64,000 nucleotides of DNA from positions 744,001-808,000 of the forward strand of contig NZ_CP015780.1 in the NCBI RefSeq assembly GCF_001945665.1, in the 5' to 3' direction. A model generated the notes under the pieces. That model was not told the DNA's origin, ran no database searches, and was given only the letters and a program-made list of their open reading frames with translations. This document shows positions 38,237 through 46,255 of this stretch, piece after piece (the stretch's first letter is position 1; each line of letters starts with the position of its first letter). Source of the DNA: Borreliella mayonii (GTDB lineage: Bacteria > Spirochaetota > Spirochaetia > Borreliales > Borreliaceae). The position numbers and the translations under genes are program-made.

Positions 38237-38833
38237 TTAATCGTCATTTAATATTTGAGAAGATAAGAAGTTTGGATCTTGTAGTTTCATGAAACTGTTT
38301 ATTATTGTTGATACATCTTCTTCTTTAATATAAATTGATGGAAACGTTTTTCTTTGATCAAAGAGAAAATTGAAATCAAGAATTAAATAAATTTGATTGC
38401 TTTTGCAAGTTGCGCTCAGCTTTAATTCAAAATCATCATCGTCTTTGTACCGTTTATAGGGATTTTCTTTAATCATTTTTGTTTCTAATAATATAATTTC
38501 ATTTTCTTTAATGCTTTTTGGTCTATTATTAAATAAGCTTAGACTTTTGATTATATTGCTAGTATTTAAAAGATTGAAAAAGCTGAAATTTCTTCTATAT
38601 CCGCTTTCTTTTAGGATAAGCTTAACTTCTGAATCGTGATCTTTAATGTATGGTCCGTTATGTTCAATTTCAATAATGCCTTCAAGGCTTGCATTATTTA
38701 GAACCTTGGAATATTTTTCTTTTTTTATTAGTATATCTTGTATAAAGAACAAATCTTTGATTGTGTCTTTTGCAAAAACATAATTATTAGATATTGAAAA
38801 GATTAAGACTATAACAAATTTTTTTCTTGTCAT
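38237..38833 (-). CDS. Secreted hypothetical protein
   Basis: A 198-residue protein with an N-terminal signal peptide (basic MTRKK, hydrophobic core, cleavage after YVFA near residue 21). The mature part is rich in Lys, Asp, Ile and Leu, with predicted beta strands (EGIIEIEHNG, DSEVKLILKES, QIYLILDFNF) and no Cys in a lipobox. The start at 38831-38833 is well supported by AAAGGAG upstream. No family recognised. It stands alone between two AT-rich gaps, with the valS terminator downstream. Confidence 0.75.
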   Translation of the reverse strand: MTRKKFVIVLIFSISNNYVFAKDTIKDLFFIQDILIKKEKYSKVLNNASLEGIIEIEHNGPYIKDHDSEVKLILKESGYRRNFSFFNLLNTSNIIKSLSLFNNRPKSIKENEIILLETKMIKENPYKRYKDDDDFELKLSATCKSNQIYLILDFNFLFDQRKTFPSIYIKEEDVSTIINSFMKLQDPNFLSSQILNDD

Positions 38834-38913
38834 TAAAATTCTCCTTTAGTTATTTGATAGTATATCATATTTGTTTGTCTTGTTTTTTAACGGTTTATTT
38901 TAAAAGCAAATTT

Positions 38914-39591
38914 TCAATTTTTTTGAGCTTTTATCATATGTCTTTTATTTCCAAATCCTTTTTCTATGTGAATGTGTTTGAAATTAGCAAGTTTTAAGCC
39001 ATCTTTTACAATTCTTGCAGAGGAAAATGTTGAAAGCTTGCATTCTGAATTGCTTTTCTTAGAAATTAAATTAAATATTTCGTTGCTCCACATTTCAGGA
39101 TTTTTTTTAGGATTAAATCCATCTAAAAACCAGTATTCTACATTTTTAGGAATTTCTTTGATTTTTATTTTAGCGTTTCCAATTAAAATTTTTAAATTGA
39201 CATTTTCCGTTATTTTTAGTTTTAAATTTTTTTTGGGAATTTTAGGGTAATGTTTTAACATTAATTTAAAATAAGGGGCTTCTTCAACGAAAAACTTTGA
39301 AATTTGCATTATTGTTTTTTTTTCGAGTGGAAATTTTTCTATAGAATAATAATTAATTTTTGAGGTTATGTTGTTTTCTTTTATGAATTTTAAAAGACAT
39401 ATAAAGTTTAATCCTGTTCCAAATCCCAACTCTGCTATTAAAAGATTTTCTTTTGTTTTTAATTCTAAGTCTAGATTACAACCTTTAATAAATGTATAAA
39501 AACTCTCTTCAATTCCATGCTTTGGATTGTAATAGATGTCATCGAATTTACTTGAATATATAGTTTTATCTTTAAAAGTTGGCTTTTTCAT
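38914..39591 (-). CDS. MnmC-type tRNA methyltransferase (MnmD-like)
   Basis: A 225-residue SAM-dependent methyltransferase resembling the N-terminal half of MnmC, which performs the last methylation of 5-methylaminomethyl-2-thiouridine at tRNA wobble position 34. Motifs: GIEESFYTFIKG near residues 26-37, AELGFGTGLNFICLL (SAM motif I), and VEYWFLDGFNPKKNPEMWS, which is characteristic of the family, followed by STFSSARIVKDGL. The stand-alone form lacks the FAD oxidoreductase half; a matching oxidoreductase gene lies 17 kb away at 56120-57187. The ATG at 39589-39591 has no visible binding site and is preceded 12 bases upstream by a perfect hairpin. Confidence 0.85.
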   Translation of the reverse strand: MKKPTFKDKTIYSSKFDDIYYNPKHGIEESFYTFIKGCNLDLELKTKENLLIAELGFGTGLNFICLLKFIKENNITSKINYYSIEKFPLEKKTIMQISKFFVEEAPYFKLMLKHYPKIPKKNLKLKITENVNLKILIGNAKIKIKEIPKNVEYWFLDGFNPKKNPEMWSNEIFNLISKKSNSECKLSTFSSARIVKDGLKLANFKHIHIEKGFGNKRHMIKAQKN

Positions 39592-39603
39592 TTAATTTCA
39601 TTT

Positions 39604-39635
39604 TTTCAAGCTTACAACATTTTGTAAGCTTGAAA
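39604..39635 (+). terminator. Perfect 14-bp hairpin with T-run on plus strand
   Basis: Arms 39604-39617 (TTTCAAGCTTACAA) and 39622-39635 (TTGTAAGCTTGAAA) with loop CATT, followed on the plus strand by TTTTTAATTT. It has the form of an intrinsic terminator for plus-strand transcription, although no plus-strand gene ends nearby; on the minus strand it lies in the leader of the MnmD-like gene, 12 bases before its start codon. The rest of the gap (39636-39841) shows nothing I can identify. Confidence 0.6.
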
Positions 39636-39841
39636 TTTTTAATTTGATTGATCAGAATAATAAGTTTTTATGTATAAATTTGTGATTTTTATTAAATATT
39701 GCAAGTTTTAATAAAAAGTTTGACTTATAAATATTTGCAAATTCTTCTTTTAAAAAAACAAAACTTTCTATCATTTCTGCTTTCTCTTTAAGTTATGGCA
39801 ACTTTTTTATTCATGCTGTAACTCGAGCATTATTTTTCAAT

Positions 39842-39897
39842 AATCTTTATAAAATATTTTTTATAAAGATTAAAGCTAAGTAGCTAAACTTAGCTTT
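39842..39897 (-). terminator. Tandem inverted repeats downstream of groES
   Basis: Two adjoining stems: AAAGCTAAG at 39872-39880 with CTTAGCTTT at 39889-39897, and AATCTTTATAA at 39842-39852 with TTATAAAGATT at 39861-39871. They directly follow the groES stop on the minus strand. The stems are AT-rich and the T-run after them is modest, so the termination role is likely but not certain. Confidence 0.5.
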
Positions 39898-40170
39898 TTA
39901 CTCTTCTATTATTGCAACTATTTCTTTTGCTTTTAGTATTAAATGTTCTTTATTCTCGATTTTTACAGCAGCTCCTGCATACTTTTCATAAAGTACAGTG
40001 TCGCCAACTTTTACAGTGATTTCTTCTTTGTTAGAACCAACGGCTATAACTGTCCCAATATTTGTTTTTTCTTTTGCATTTTCTGGTATGTAAAGTCCTG
40101 AGATTGTTTTACTCTCAGCTTCTTTGATTTTTATTAAAACTCTATCAGCTAACGGCTTAATATTCTTCAT
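39898..40170 (-). CDS. groES: Co-chaperonin GroES
   Basis: The heptameric lid of the GroEL chaperonin, 90 residues, close to the usual ~95. Typical core: [11 protein letters not shown], the mobile loop region [16 protein letters not shown], and [14 protein letters not shown]. The start must be the ATG at 40168-40170: AAGGAG (40180-40185 on the plus coordinate) directly abuts the upstream in-frame ATG at 40177-40179 but lies 9 bases before the inner one. It has its own promoter. groEL is not adjacent, an uncommon separation for bacteria. Confidence 0.96.
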
Positions 40171-40200
40171 TTCAAACATCTCCTTATGTTAATAATATTA

Positions 40201-40230
40201 AATATACGAAAAAATTTAGAGTTGAGTCAA
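40201..40230 (-). promoter_or_regulatory. groES promoter
   Basis: Read on the minus strand: TTGACT at 40230-40225, an 18-base spacer, and TATATT at 40206-40201, 31 bases before the groES ATG. No CIRCE element (TTAGCACTC-N9-GAGTGCTAA) is present. Confidence 0.55.
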
Positions 40231-40245
40231 TATATTTATATGGTG

Positions 40246-40270
40246 CTTGAAAATTAAATTAATTTTCAAG
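40246..40270. repeat. 11-bp inverted repeat between groES and ABC-F gene
   Basis: CTTGAAAATTA at 40246-40256 and TAATTTTCAAG at 40260-40270, with a 3-base spacer. It lies in the shared upstream region of the divergent groES and ABC-F genes, just behind the groES -35. Operator or local hairpin; no sequence evidence decides between them. Confidence 0.4.
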
Positions 40271-40313
40271 ATAATTTTGTTATTAGAATATCAATTTTAG
40301 GCAGGGTAATGGT

Positions 40314-41945
40314 TTGATAACTGTAAGTAATTTAGAAGTTGCATTTGGAGAGAGAGTTTTATTCAAAGACGTAAATATTAAATTTTCTCCTGGAAATTGT
40401 TATGGAATAATTGGTGCTAATGGGGCAGGAAAAAGCACTTTTTTAAAAGTATTAGGGGGAATGATTGAAGCTAGTAAGGGTGAAATATCTATCCCTAAAA
40501 ATCAAAGATTAGCAGCCCTTGAACAAGATCAATTTGCCTATGATGCATATAAGGTTATAGATACTGTTATTATGGGGCACAAAAGACTTTATTCTGTTCA
40601 AAAAGAAAAAGATGAAATTTATAATAAGCCTGATTTTACCGATGCGGATGGGATTAGAGCCGGTGAGCTTGAAGCAGAATTTTCAGAGCTTGGAGGATAC
40701 GAGGCTGAATCTGCTGCAGCAGTTCTTCTTAAGGGTCTTGGAATAGATGAGTTAATTCATAATAATTTAATGGGTGATATTGAAGGGTCTTTAAAGGTTA
40801 GAGTTCTTTTAGCTCAAGCGCTTTTTGGCGAGCCTGACATATTGCTTCTTGATGAGCCTACCAATAACCTTGATCTACAATCTATTAAATGGTTAGAAGA
40901 GTTTTTGATTAATTTTGAAAATACAGTTATTGTTGTATCTCACGATAGACATTTTTTAAATCAAGTTTGTACTCATATTGTTGACATTGATTATGGAAAG
41001 ATTCAAGTATATCTTGGAAATTATGATTTTTGGTATGAAACAAGTCAGATTTTAAATAAGCAACTAAAAGATGCTAAAAAGCGATCTGAAGATAAAATTG
41101 CCGAACTTAAGACATTTATTCAAAGATTTTCTAGTAATGCATCTAAGTCTAGACAAGCAACATCAAGGAAAAAGTTAATTGAAAAAATAAAGGTTGAAGA
41201 TTTGAAGCCTTCTTCAAGAAAGTTTCCTTATGTTAATTTCAAAAGCGAAAGAGAACTTGGCAAGAATGTTCTTACAATTAAAAATTTAATAAAAGAATTT
41301 GAAGGGAATTTAATTTTAAATAAATTTAGTATTATTATTGAACCCCAACAAAAAATTGTTTTTTTGGGAAATCCCATGTTTGCAACTTTTTTGTTTGATA
41401 TCATTACAAATGAAGATAAAAATTATAAAGGTCATTATGAATGGGGATCTACCGTTAATTTTTCATATTTTAATAAAGATAATGGAAAATATTTTGATTT
41501 AGATTTGAATTTAATTGATTGGTTGCGTCAGTATTCAAAAGAACAAGATGAAACTTATATTAGAGGATTTTTAGGTCGAATGCTTTTTAGTCAAGATGAA
41601 GCTTTAAAAAAGGTAAATGTTCTCTCAGGAGGAGAAAAAGTAAGATGCATGCTTGCTAAGGCTATGCTTAGCGGAGCTAATGTTTTAATACTAGACCAGC
41701 CCACAAATCACTTAGATCTTGAAGCAATTACATCTTTAAATGCTGGGCTTAAAGAGTTTAAAGGAGTTGTTCTTTTTACATCACATGATCATCAATTTAT
41801 AGATACTGTTGCTAATAGAATTATTGAGTTTACTCCCAACGGAATAATTGATCGATATATGACTTTTCCCGAGTATGTTGATGATACTAAGATTAGAGAC
41901 CTGAGAAATAATCTTTATGGCAATAATGCTGGTTTTAGGCTTTAG
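40314..41945 (+). CDS. ABC-F family ATPase (YbiT/EttA-like ribosome factor)
   Basis: A 543-residue protein with two ABC domains in one chain, joined by the charged P-site tRNA-interaction linker (about 245-300), and no membrane spans. ABC-F proteins act on ribosomes. Domain 1 has Walker A GANGAGKST (34-42), Walker B LLLDEPTNNLD (D180, E181) but a decayed signature (GDIEGSLKVR). Domain 2 keeps the signature LSGGEKVR (437-444) but has no Walker A (LGNPMFATF at 351-359 replaces GxxGxGKST) and has Gln instead of Glu in Walker B (LDQPTNHLD, Q462). So only one of the two composite sites looks functional. TTG start 40314 with AGGG at 40303-40306. Confidence 0.92.
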   Translation: MITVSNLEVAFGERVLFKDVNIKFSPGNCYGIIGANGAGKSTFLKVLGGMIEASKGEISIPKNQRLAALEQDQFAYDAYKVIDTVIMGHKRLYSVQKEKDEIYNKPDFTDADGIRAGELEAEFSELGGYEAESAAAVLLKGLGIDELIHNNLMGDIEGSLKVRVLLAQALFGEPDILLLDEPTNNLDLQSIKWLEEFLINFENTVIVVSHDRHFLNQVCTHIVDIDYGKIQVYLGNYDFWYETSQILNKQLKDAKKRSEDKIAELKTFIQRFSSNASKSRQATSRKKLIEKIKVEDLKPSSRKFPYVNFKSERELGKNVLTIKNLIKEFEGNLILNKFSIIIEPQQKIVFLGNPMFATFLFDIITNEDKNYKGHYEWGSTVNFSYFNKDNGKYFDLDLNLIDWLRQYSKEQDETYIRGFLGRMLFSQDEALKKVNVLSGGEKVRCMLAKAMLSGANVLILDQPTNHLDLEAITSLNAGLKEFKGVVLFTSHDHQFIDTVANRIIEFTPNGIIDRYMTFPEYVDDTKIRDLRNNLYGNNAGFRL

Positions 41946-41979
41946 TGGTAGTTTTTAGAAGCCCAAAAGGTTTTTTATT

Positions 41980-43677
41980 TTGAGAGGTCTACTTTTTATA
42001 TTTGTGTTTTCAGCTTCTTTTTTAAGGCTTTATTCTGGTATTAATTTATATTTTCAAAAAGCATTAACTGGTAAAGTTGCAGGCAATCCAATTATTGATG
42101 AAAAACGTGATACTATTACGGTTTTAACAAAAGACAGATGGTTAACTACTTATACAATGTCATTTGAGAAAAGATATTCTTATAGACTAAATAGAATGCC
42201 ATATCCTTATCTTTTGAAAGATTTTGATAATGGGTATTATGTTGTTACAGTTAGAAATGAAGTTCAAAAGATCAGAAGAGGAAAGCTTGTTTGGAAATAT
42301 AAGCTTGATTTTTCACCTTTGAGTGCTCCTGCCATAGGGAATGATAGCATTTTAGTTCCCCTTGTTAATGAAAAGGTCGTTTCTATTGATTTAAGTAGTG
42401 GAGAAAAAATGTTTGAGGTTGATATAGGTGGCAGACCTACTACTTCTCCTGTAGTTTTTGATAATGGTGATTTTTGTATTGCAAGTGAAAATGATGAAAT
42501 ATTTTTGTTTGATTCTTTGGGCAATAAGAAGTGGTTTTCCAAGCTAGTTGCTTTCCCTTTTTTGTTAATGATAAATACAAAAAAAGATGTAGTTGTTGGG
42601 CATAAGTCAGGCCATATTGTTGCTTATGGGAGAGATTTTGGGGAGGTTGTTAGTTCTATTAAGTTAGATTTTCCTATTAATTTTTTGTTTGAAAAGTTTA
42701 ATGGTGAATATGTAGCAATTTCAAGTGTTGGCATGTTTTTTGATTTGAATAGAAACTTTAAGCTTAAATTCAAAAAAAAAATGAACTTTGAGATTGATAA
42801 AGCTGTTCTTTATAATAATAGAAATCTTTTAATTTCAACCAAATCAAATGGAGTTTTGTCTTTCAAGGAAGATTTTGATATATCTTTTTCAGATGCTAAA
42901 CTTAAGGATTTGTCAGGACTTAGTGCTAATTCAGGTATTATTGTCTTAGGGGGAGATGATTGGGTTCTTAGCACTTATTATTACGAATACGACAAAGAGC
43001 TTGATGTTAGCGTTTGGAACCATTTTGGAGGTAATAAATATAATCAAGGCAGAATAGATTTAAAAGAAAAACGTTTTGTGGATTATGATAAAAATTATTT
43101 ACTTCTTGAAGAGATCCTTAATTCTAATTATAGTGATGTTTCTTATAATAAATTTTTGGAGATTTTGGATTGTCTTGCAGCTGAACATGAAAATTTTCCT
43201 ACAAAATATTTAAATTTATATGAAAAAGCTTTTAATGTGTGGCTTTTATCAGAAAAGAGGTTTGATAGAATTGCTTCAAGGGGCAAGCTTTATAGATATT
43301 TTGTATATGTTAATGATGAAGCTTCGATTAAGAGTTTTATTAATTTGGCAATTAGAGAGAGAGATATTAATAATATAATTACCATAGTCCAAACTATTAC
43401 TAAATTTGAAAGTTATTATGGGCAAGATTGTATTATATACAATTACATCCAAAATATAGTGTTAAATTATCAAGGCAATTTAGAAATAGCTTATTCTGTG
43501 ATTTTAAATTTGAGAAATATAATTTTAAATTCAACAGCCGAACTTCTTAAACTTTGTAAGCATAAGTATATAAAGTTATTAATGTTTATGAGGCGGCAAA
43601 ATTTTTCTGAAAATATTAACAAGTACATTAATGAAATTATTTCAAGCATTCAAGATATTTCGGGCACGCAAGATTGA
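41980..43677 (+). CDS. Exported protein with BamB/PQQ-like propeller, hypothetical
   Basis: A 565-residue protein with a signal peptide (about 1-19). Residues about 30-340 show the repeating pattern of a PQQ-type propeller: strands such as LVWKYKLDFSPLSAPAIGND, VVSIDLSSGEKMFEVDIGG and IFLFDSLGNKKWFSKL, each ending in a W/F and followed by a turn. The C-terminal 200 residues look helical. TTG start at 41980 with AAAAGG nine bases upstream, and 34 bases after the ABC-F gene. A role in outer-membrane protein assembly (as BamB) would be a guess. P83/100 follows 105 bases downstream with its own -10. Confidence 0.75.
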   Translation: MRGLLFIFVFSASFLRLYSGINLYFQKALTGKVAGNPIIDEKRDTITVLTKDRWLTTYTMSFEKRYSYRLNRMPYPYLLKDFDNGYYVVTVRNEVQKIRRGKLVWKYKLDFSPLSAPAIGNDSILVPLVNEKVVSIDLSSGEKMFEVDIGGRPTTSPVVFDNGDFCIASENDEIFLFDSLGNKKWFSKLVAFPFLLMINTKKDVVVGHKSGHIVAYGRDFGEVVSSIKLDFPINFLFEKFNGEYVAISSVGMFFDLNRNFKLKFKKKMNFEIDKAVLYNNRNLLISTKSNGVLSFKEDFDISFSDAKLKDLSGLSANSGIIVLGGDDWVLSTYYYEYDKELDVSVWNHFGGNKYNQGRIDLKEKRFVDYDKNYLLLEEILNSNYSDVSYNKFLEILDCLAAEHENFPTKYLNLYEKAFNVWLLSEKRFDRIASRGKLYRYFVYVNDEASIKSFINLAIRERDINNIITIVQTITKFESYYGQDCIIYNYIQNIVLNYQGNLEIAYSVILNLRNIILNSTAELLKLCKHKYIKLLMFMRRQNFSENINKYINEIISSIQDISGTQD

Positions 43678-43752
43678 ATTAGCTGTTTTGCATATAAATC
43701 CGATTGTGTTAAAATTAGGTTTAAATTGGTGAATTTAGTTGGTAAGGTAGAT

Positions 43753-43758
43753 TATAAT
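43753..43758 (+). promoter_or_regulatory. -10 element for the P83/100 gene
   Basis: A perfect TATAAT 24 bases before the ATG at 43783, with AGGAG at 43768-43772 as the ribosome binding site. No recognisable -35 at 16-18 bases (TGAATT at 43730-43735 is the nearest). Confidence 0.45.
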
Positions 43759-43782
43759 TAAATTTATAGGAGAATTTCTTTT

Positions 43783-45897
43783 ATGAAAAAAATGTTACTA
43801 ATCTTTAGTTTTTTCCTTATTTTTTTGAATGGATTTCCTCTTAATGCAAGGGAAGTTGATAAGAAAAAATTAAAGGACTTTGTTAATATGGATCTTGAGT
43901 TTGTAAATTATAAAGGTCCTTATGATTCTACAAATACATATGAACAAATAGTGGGTATTGGGGAGTTTTTAGCAAGACCGTTGACCAATTCCAATAGCAA
44001 CTCAAGTTATTATGGTAAATATTTTATTAATAGATTTATTGATGATCAAGATAAAAAAGCAAGTGTTGATGTTTTTTCTATTGGCAGTAAGTCAGAGCTT
44101 GACAGTATATTGAATTTAAGAAGAATTCTTACAGGGTATTTAATAAAGTCTTTTGATTATGATAGGTCTAGCGCAGAATTAATTGCTAAGGTTATTACAA
44201 TATATAATGCTGTTTATAGAGGAGATTTGGATTATTATAAAGGGTTTTATATTGAGACTGCTTTGAAGTCTTTAACTAAAGAAAATGCAGGTCTTTCTAG
44301 GGTGTATAGTCAGTGGGCTGGAAAGACTCAAATATTTATTCCTCTTAAAAAAGATATTTTATCTGGAAATATTGAGTCTGACATTGATATTGACAGTTTG
44401 GTTACAGACAAGGTGGTATCAGCTCTTTTAAGTGAAAATGAAGCAGGTGTTAACTTTGCAAGAGATATTACAGACATTCAAGGTGAAACTCATAAAGCAG
44501 ATCAAGATAAAATTGATATTGAATTAGATAATATTCATGAAAGTGATTCTAATATAACAGAAACTATTGAAAATTTAAGGGATCAGCTTGAAAAAGCTAC
44601 AGATGAAGAGCATAAAAAGAAGATTGAAAGTCAGGTTGATGCTAAAAAGAAACAAAAAGAAGAACTGGATAAAAAGGCAATCAATCTTGATAAAGCTCAG
44701 CAAAAATTAGATTCTGCTGAAGATAATTTAGATGTTCAAAGAGATACTGTTAGAGAAAAAATTCAAGAGGATATTAACGAGATTAATAAGGAAAAGAATT
44801 TACCAAAGCCTGGTGATGTAAGTTCTCCTAAGGTTGATAAGCAGCTGCAGATAAAAGAGAGTCTAGAAGATTTGCAGGAGCAGCTTAAAGAAACTAGTAA
44901 TGAAAATCAAAAAAGAGAAATTGAAAAGCAAATTCAAAAAAGAGAAATTGAAAAGCAAATTGAAATCAAAAAAAGTGACGAAGAACTTTTAAAAAGTAAA
45001 GATGATAAAGCATTAGATCTTGATCTAGAATTAAATTCTAAAGCTTCTAGTAAAGAAGAAAGTAAAGGCAAGGAGGAAAAAATAATCAAAGGTAAATCAC
45101 GGGCAAACTTAGGCGATTTAAATAATGATAAAAATCTTATGATGCTAGAAGATCAAAAATTACCTGAAGATAAAAAATTAGATAGTAAAAAGGAATTTAA
45201 GCCCGTTTCTGAGGTTAAGGAATTAGATGAGATTTCCAAGCCTAACAACAATAAGATTAATGAATCATCACCGTTAGATAGGCCTTCTTATAATGACATT
45301 GATTCAAAAGTTGAGGCAGATAATAAAGATGTTAATTTGCAAAAGACCAAGCTTCAAGTTAAAGATCAAGCCACTTCTTTGAATAAAGATTTGACTACTA
45401 TGTCTATAGATTTCAGTAGTCCTGTATTTTTAGAGGTTATTGATCCAATTACAAATTTAGGAACACTTCAACTTATTGATTTAAATACTGGTGTTAGGCT
45501 TAAAGAAAGTAGTCAGCAAGGCATTCAGCGGTATGGAATTTATGAACGTGAAAAAGATTTGGTTGTTATTAAAATGGATTCAGGAAAAGCTAAGCTTCAG
45601 ATACTCAATAAACTTGAAAATTTAAAAGTGGTATCAGAGTCTAGTTTTGAGATTAATAAAAATTCATCTCTTTATGTTGACTCTAAAATGATTTTAGTAG
45701 CTGTTAAGGATAAGAATAGTAGCAATTCTTGGAGATTGGCTAAATTTTCTCCTAAAAATTTAGATGAGTTTATTCTTTCAGAGAATAAAATTTTGCCTTT
45801 TACTAGTTTTTCTGTGAGAAAAAATTTTATTTATTTGCAAGATGAGTCTAAAAGTCTAGTTATTTTAGATTTAAATACTTTAAAGAAAGTTAAATAA
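43783..45897 (+). CDS. p83/100: P83/100 antigen (Borrelia P83 family)
   Basis: The high-molecular-weight antigen used in Lyme serology, 704 residues. Signal peptide of about 22 residues (ends PLNA) without lipobox; a conserved N-terminal domain (about 25-225, with NMDLEFVNYKGPYDSTNTYE); a long charged coiled coil (about 235-460) containing Lys/Glu repeats; a divergent low-complexity linker; and a C-terminal beta-rich domain (about 545-704). An in-frame 27-bp tandem duplication lies in the coiled coil (44908-44961). It is the single best taxonomic marker in the window. Own -10, strong terminator: monocistronic. Confidence 0.97.
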   Translation: MKKMLLIFSFFLIFLNGFPLNAREVDKKKLKDFVNMDLEFVNYKGPYDSTNTYEQIVGIGEFLARPLTNSNSNSSYYGKYFINRFIDDQDKKASVDVFSIGSKSELDSILNLRRILTGYLIKSFDYDRSSAELIAKVITIYNAVYRGDLDYYKGFYIETALKSLTKENAGLSRVYSQWAGKTQIFIPLKKDILSGNIESDIDIDSLVTDKVVSALLSENEAGVNFARDITDIQGETHKADQDKIDIELDNIHESDSNITETIENLRDQLEKATDEEHKKKIESQVDAKKKQKEELDKKAINLDKAQQKLDSAEDNLDVQRDTVREKIQEDINEINKEKNLPKPGDVSSPKVDKQLQIKESLEDLQEQLKETSNENQKREIEKQIQKREIEKQIEIKKSDEELLKSKDDKALDLDLELNSKASSKEESKGKEEKIIKGKSRANLGDLNNDKNLMMLEDQKLPEDKKLDSKKEFKPVSEVKELDEISKPNNNKINESSPLDRPSYNDIDSKVEADNKDVNLQKTKLQVKDQATSLNKDLTTMSIDFSSPVFLEVIDPITNLGTLQLIDLNTGVRLKESSQQGIQRYGIYEREKDLVVIKMDSGKAKLQILNKLENLKVVSESSFEINKNSSLYVDSKMILVAVKDKNSSNSWRLAKFSPKNLDEFILSENKILPFTSFSVRKNFIYLQDESKSLVILDLNTLKKVK
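44908..44961 (+). repeat. 27-bp perfect tandem duplication inside P83/100
   Basis: Units 44908-44934 and 44935-44961 are identical base for base and encode the 9-residue block QKREIEKQI twice, in frame, within the coiled coil. As I recall, the B31 allele has one copy. Confidence 0.9.
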
Positions 45898-45938
45898 CTT
45901 TACAGTTTGATTAAATTTGTATAAATTGTTAAAAAACT

Positions 45939-45972
45939 AAAAAAGCTAAAAACAAAAGTTTTTAGCTTTTTT
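45939..45972. terminator. Strong intrinsic terminator shared by P83/100 and tRNA-Pro
   Basis: A 15-bp perfect stem (45939-45953 with 45958-45972, core AAAAGCTAAAAAC/GTTTTTAGCTTTT) around loop AAAA, flanked by T-runs on the plus strand and, because the first arm is A-rich, on the minus strand too. It ends the P83/100 message from the left and the tRNA-Arg/tRNA-Pro transcript from the right. Confidence 0.88.
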
Positions 45973-45981
45973 AATATTTTT

Positions 45982-46054
45982 TCGGGATGGTGGGATTCGA
46001 ACTCACGATCCCCTGCTCCCAAAGCAGGTGCCTTAGCCACTAGGCCACATCCCG
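45982..46054 (-). tRNA. tRNA-Pro (anticodon TGG)
   Basis: Complete cloverleaf on the minus strand: acceptor CGGGATG/CATCCCG with discriminator A; anticodon stem CCTGC/GCAGG around TTTGGGA, anticodon TGG. T-loop TTCGAAT. CCA is not encoded. It is 7 bases downstream of tRNA-Arg in the same transcript. Confidence 0.95.
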
Positions 46055-46061
46055 AATGAAG

Positions 46062-46135
46062 CGCACCAATTAGGACTCGAACCTAAAACCTACAGATTAG
46101 AAGTCTGTTGCTCTATCCAATTGAGCTATTGGTGC
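46062..46135 (-). tRNA. tRNA-Arg (anticodon TCT)
   Basis: Complete cloverleaf on the minus strand: acceptor GCACCAA/TTGGTGC, discriminator G; anticodon loop CTTCTAA, anticodon TCT, decoding AGA/AGG, which are the dominant Arg codons in this AT-rich genome. T-loop TTCGAGT. First gene of the tRNA-Arg/tRNA-Pro unit. Confidence 0.95.
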
Positions 46136-46154
46136 ATTTTAAATTCTAATGATG

Positions 46155-46183
46155 AGTATATCATTTTGAAAAATCCTTGTCAA
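46155..46183 (-). promoter_or_regulatory. Promoter for tRNA-Arg/tRNA-Pro
   Basis: Consensus sigma-70 promoter on the minus strand: TTGACA at 46183-46178, 17 bases, TATACT at 46160-46155. The predicted start is about 12 bases ahead of the tRNA-Arg 5' end at 46135. Confidence 0.85.
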
Positions 46184-46210
46184 TAAAGTCTAGATACCTT
46201 TATTTTGTAT

Positions 46211-46239
46211 GTTTTTTATTTTTGTTTTGTGGTTATAAT
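46211..46239 (+). promoter_or_regulatory. Promoter for nth
   Basis: Perfect TATAAT at 46234-46239 with a weak -35 (GTTTTT, 46211-46216) at 17 bases. A start near 46246 gives a leader of about 10 bases to the ATG at 46256, which argues against the longer in-frame TTG start at 46205. It lies back to back with the tRNA promoter. Confidence 0.45.
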
Positions 46240-46255
46240 GTTTTATAATTTTTTT

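Noticed and set aside
40171..40270. CIRCE heat-shock operator in front of groES
   Set aside because: No TTAGCACTC/GAGTGCTAA pair is present; the inverted repeat there has a different sequence.
44908..44961. Tandem repeat as a possible CRISPR or VNTR array
   Set aside because: Only two copies, no spacers, and the unit is an in-frame part of the P83/100 coiled coil.
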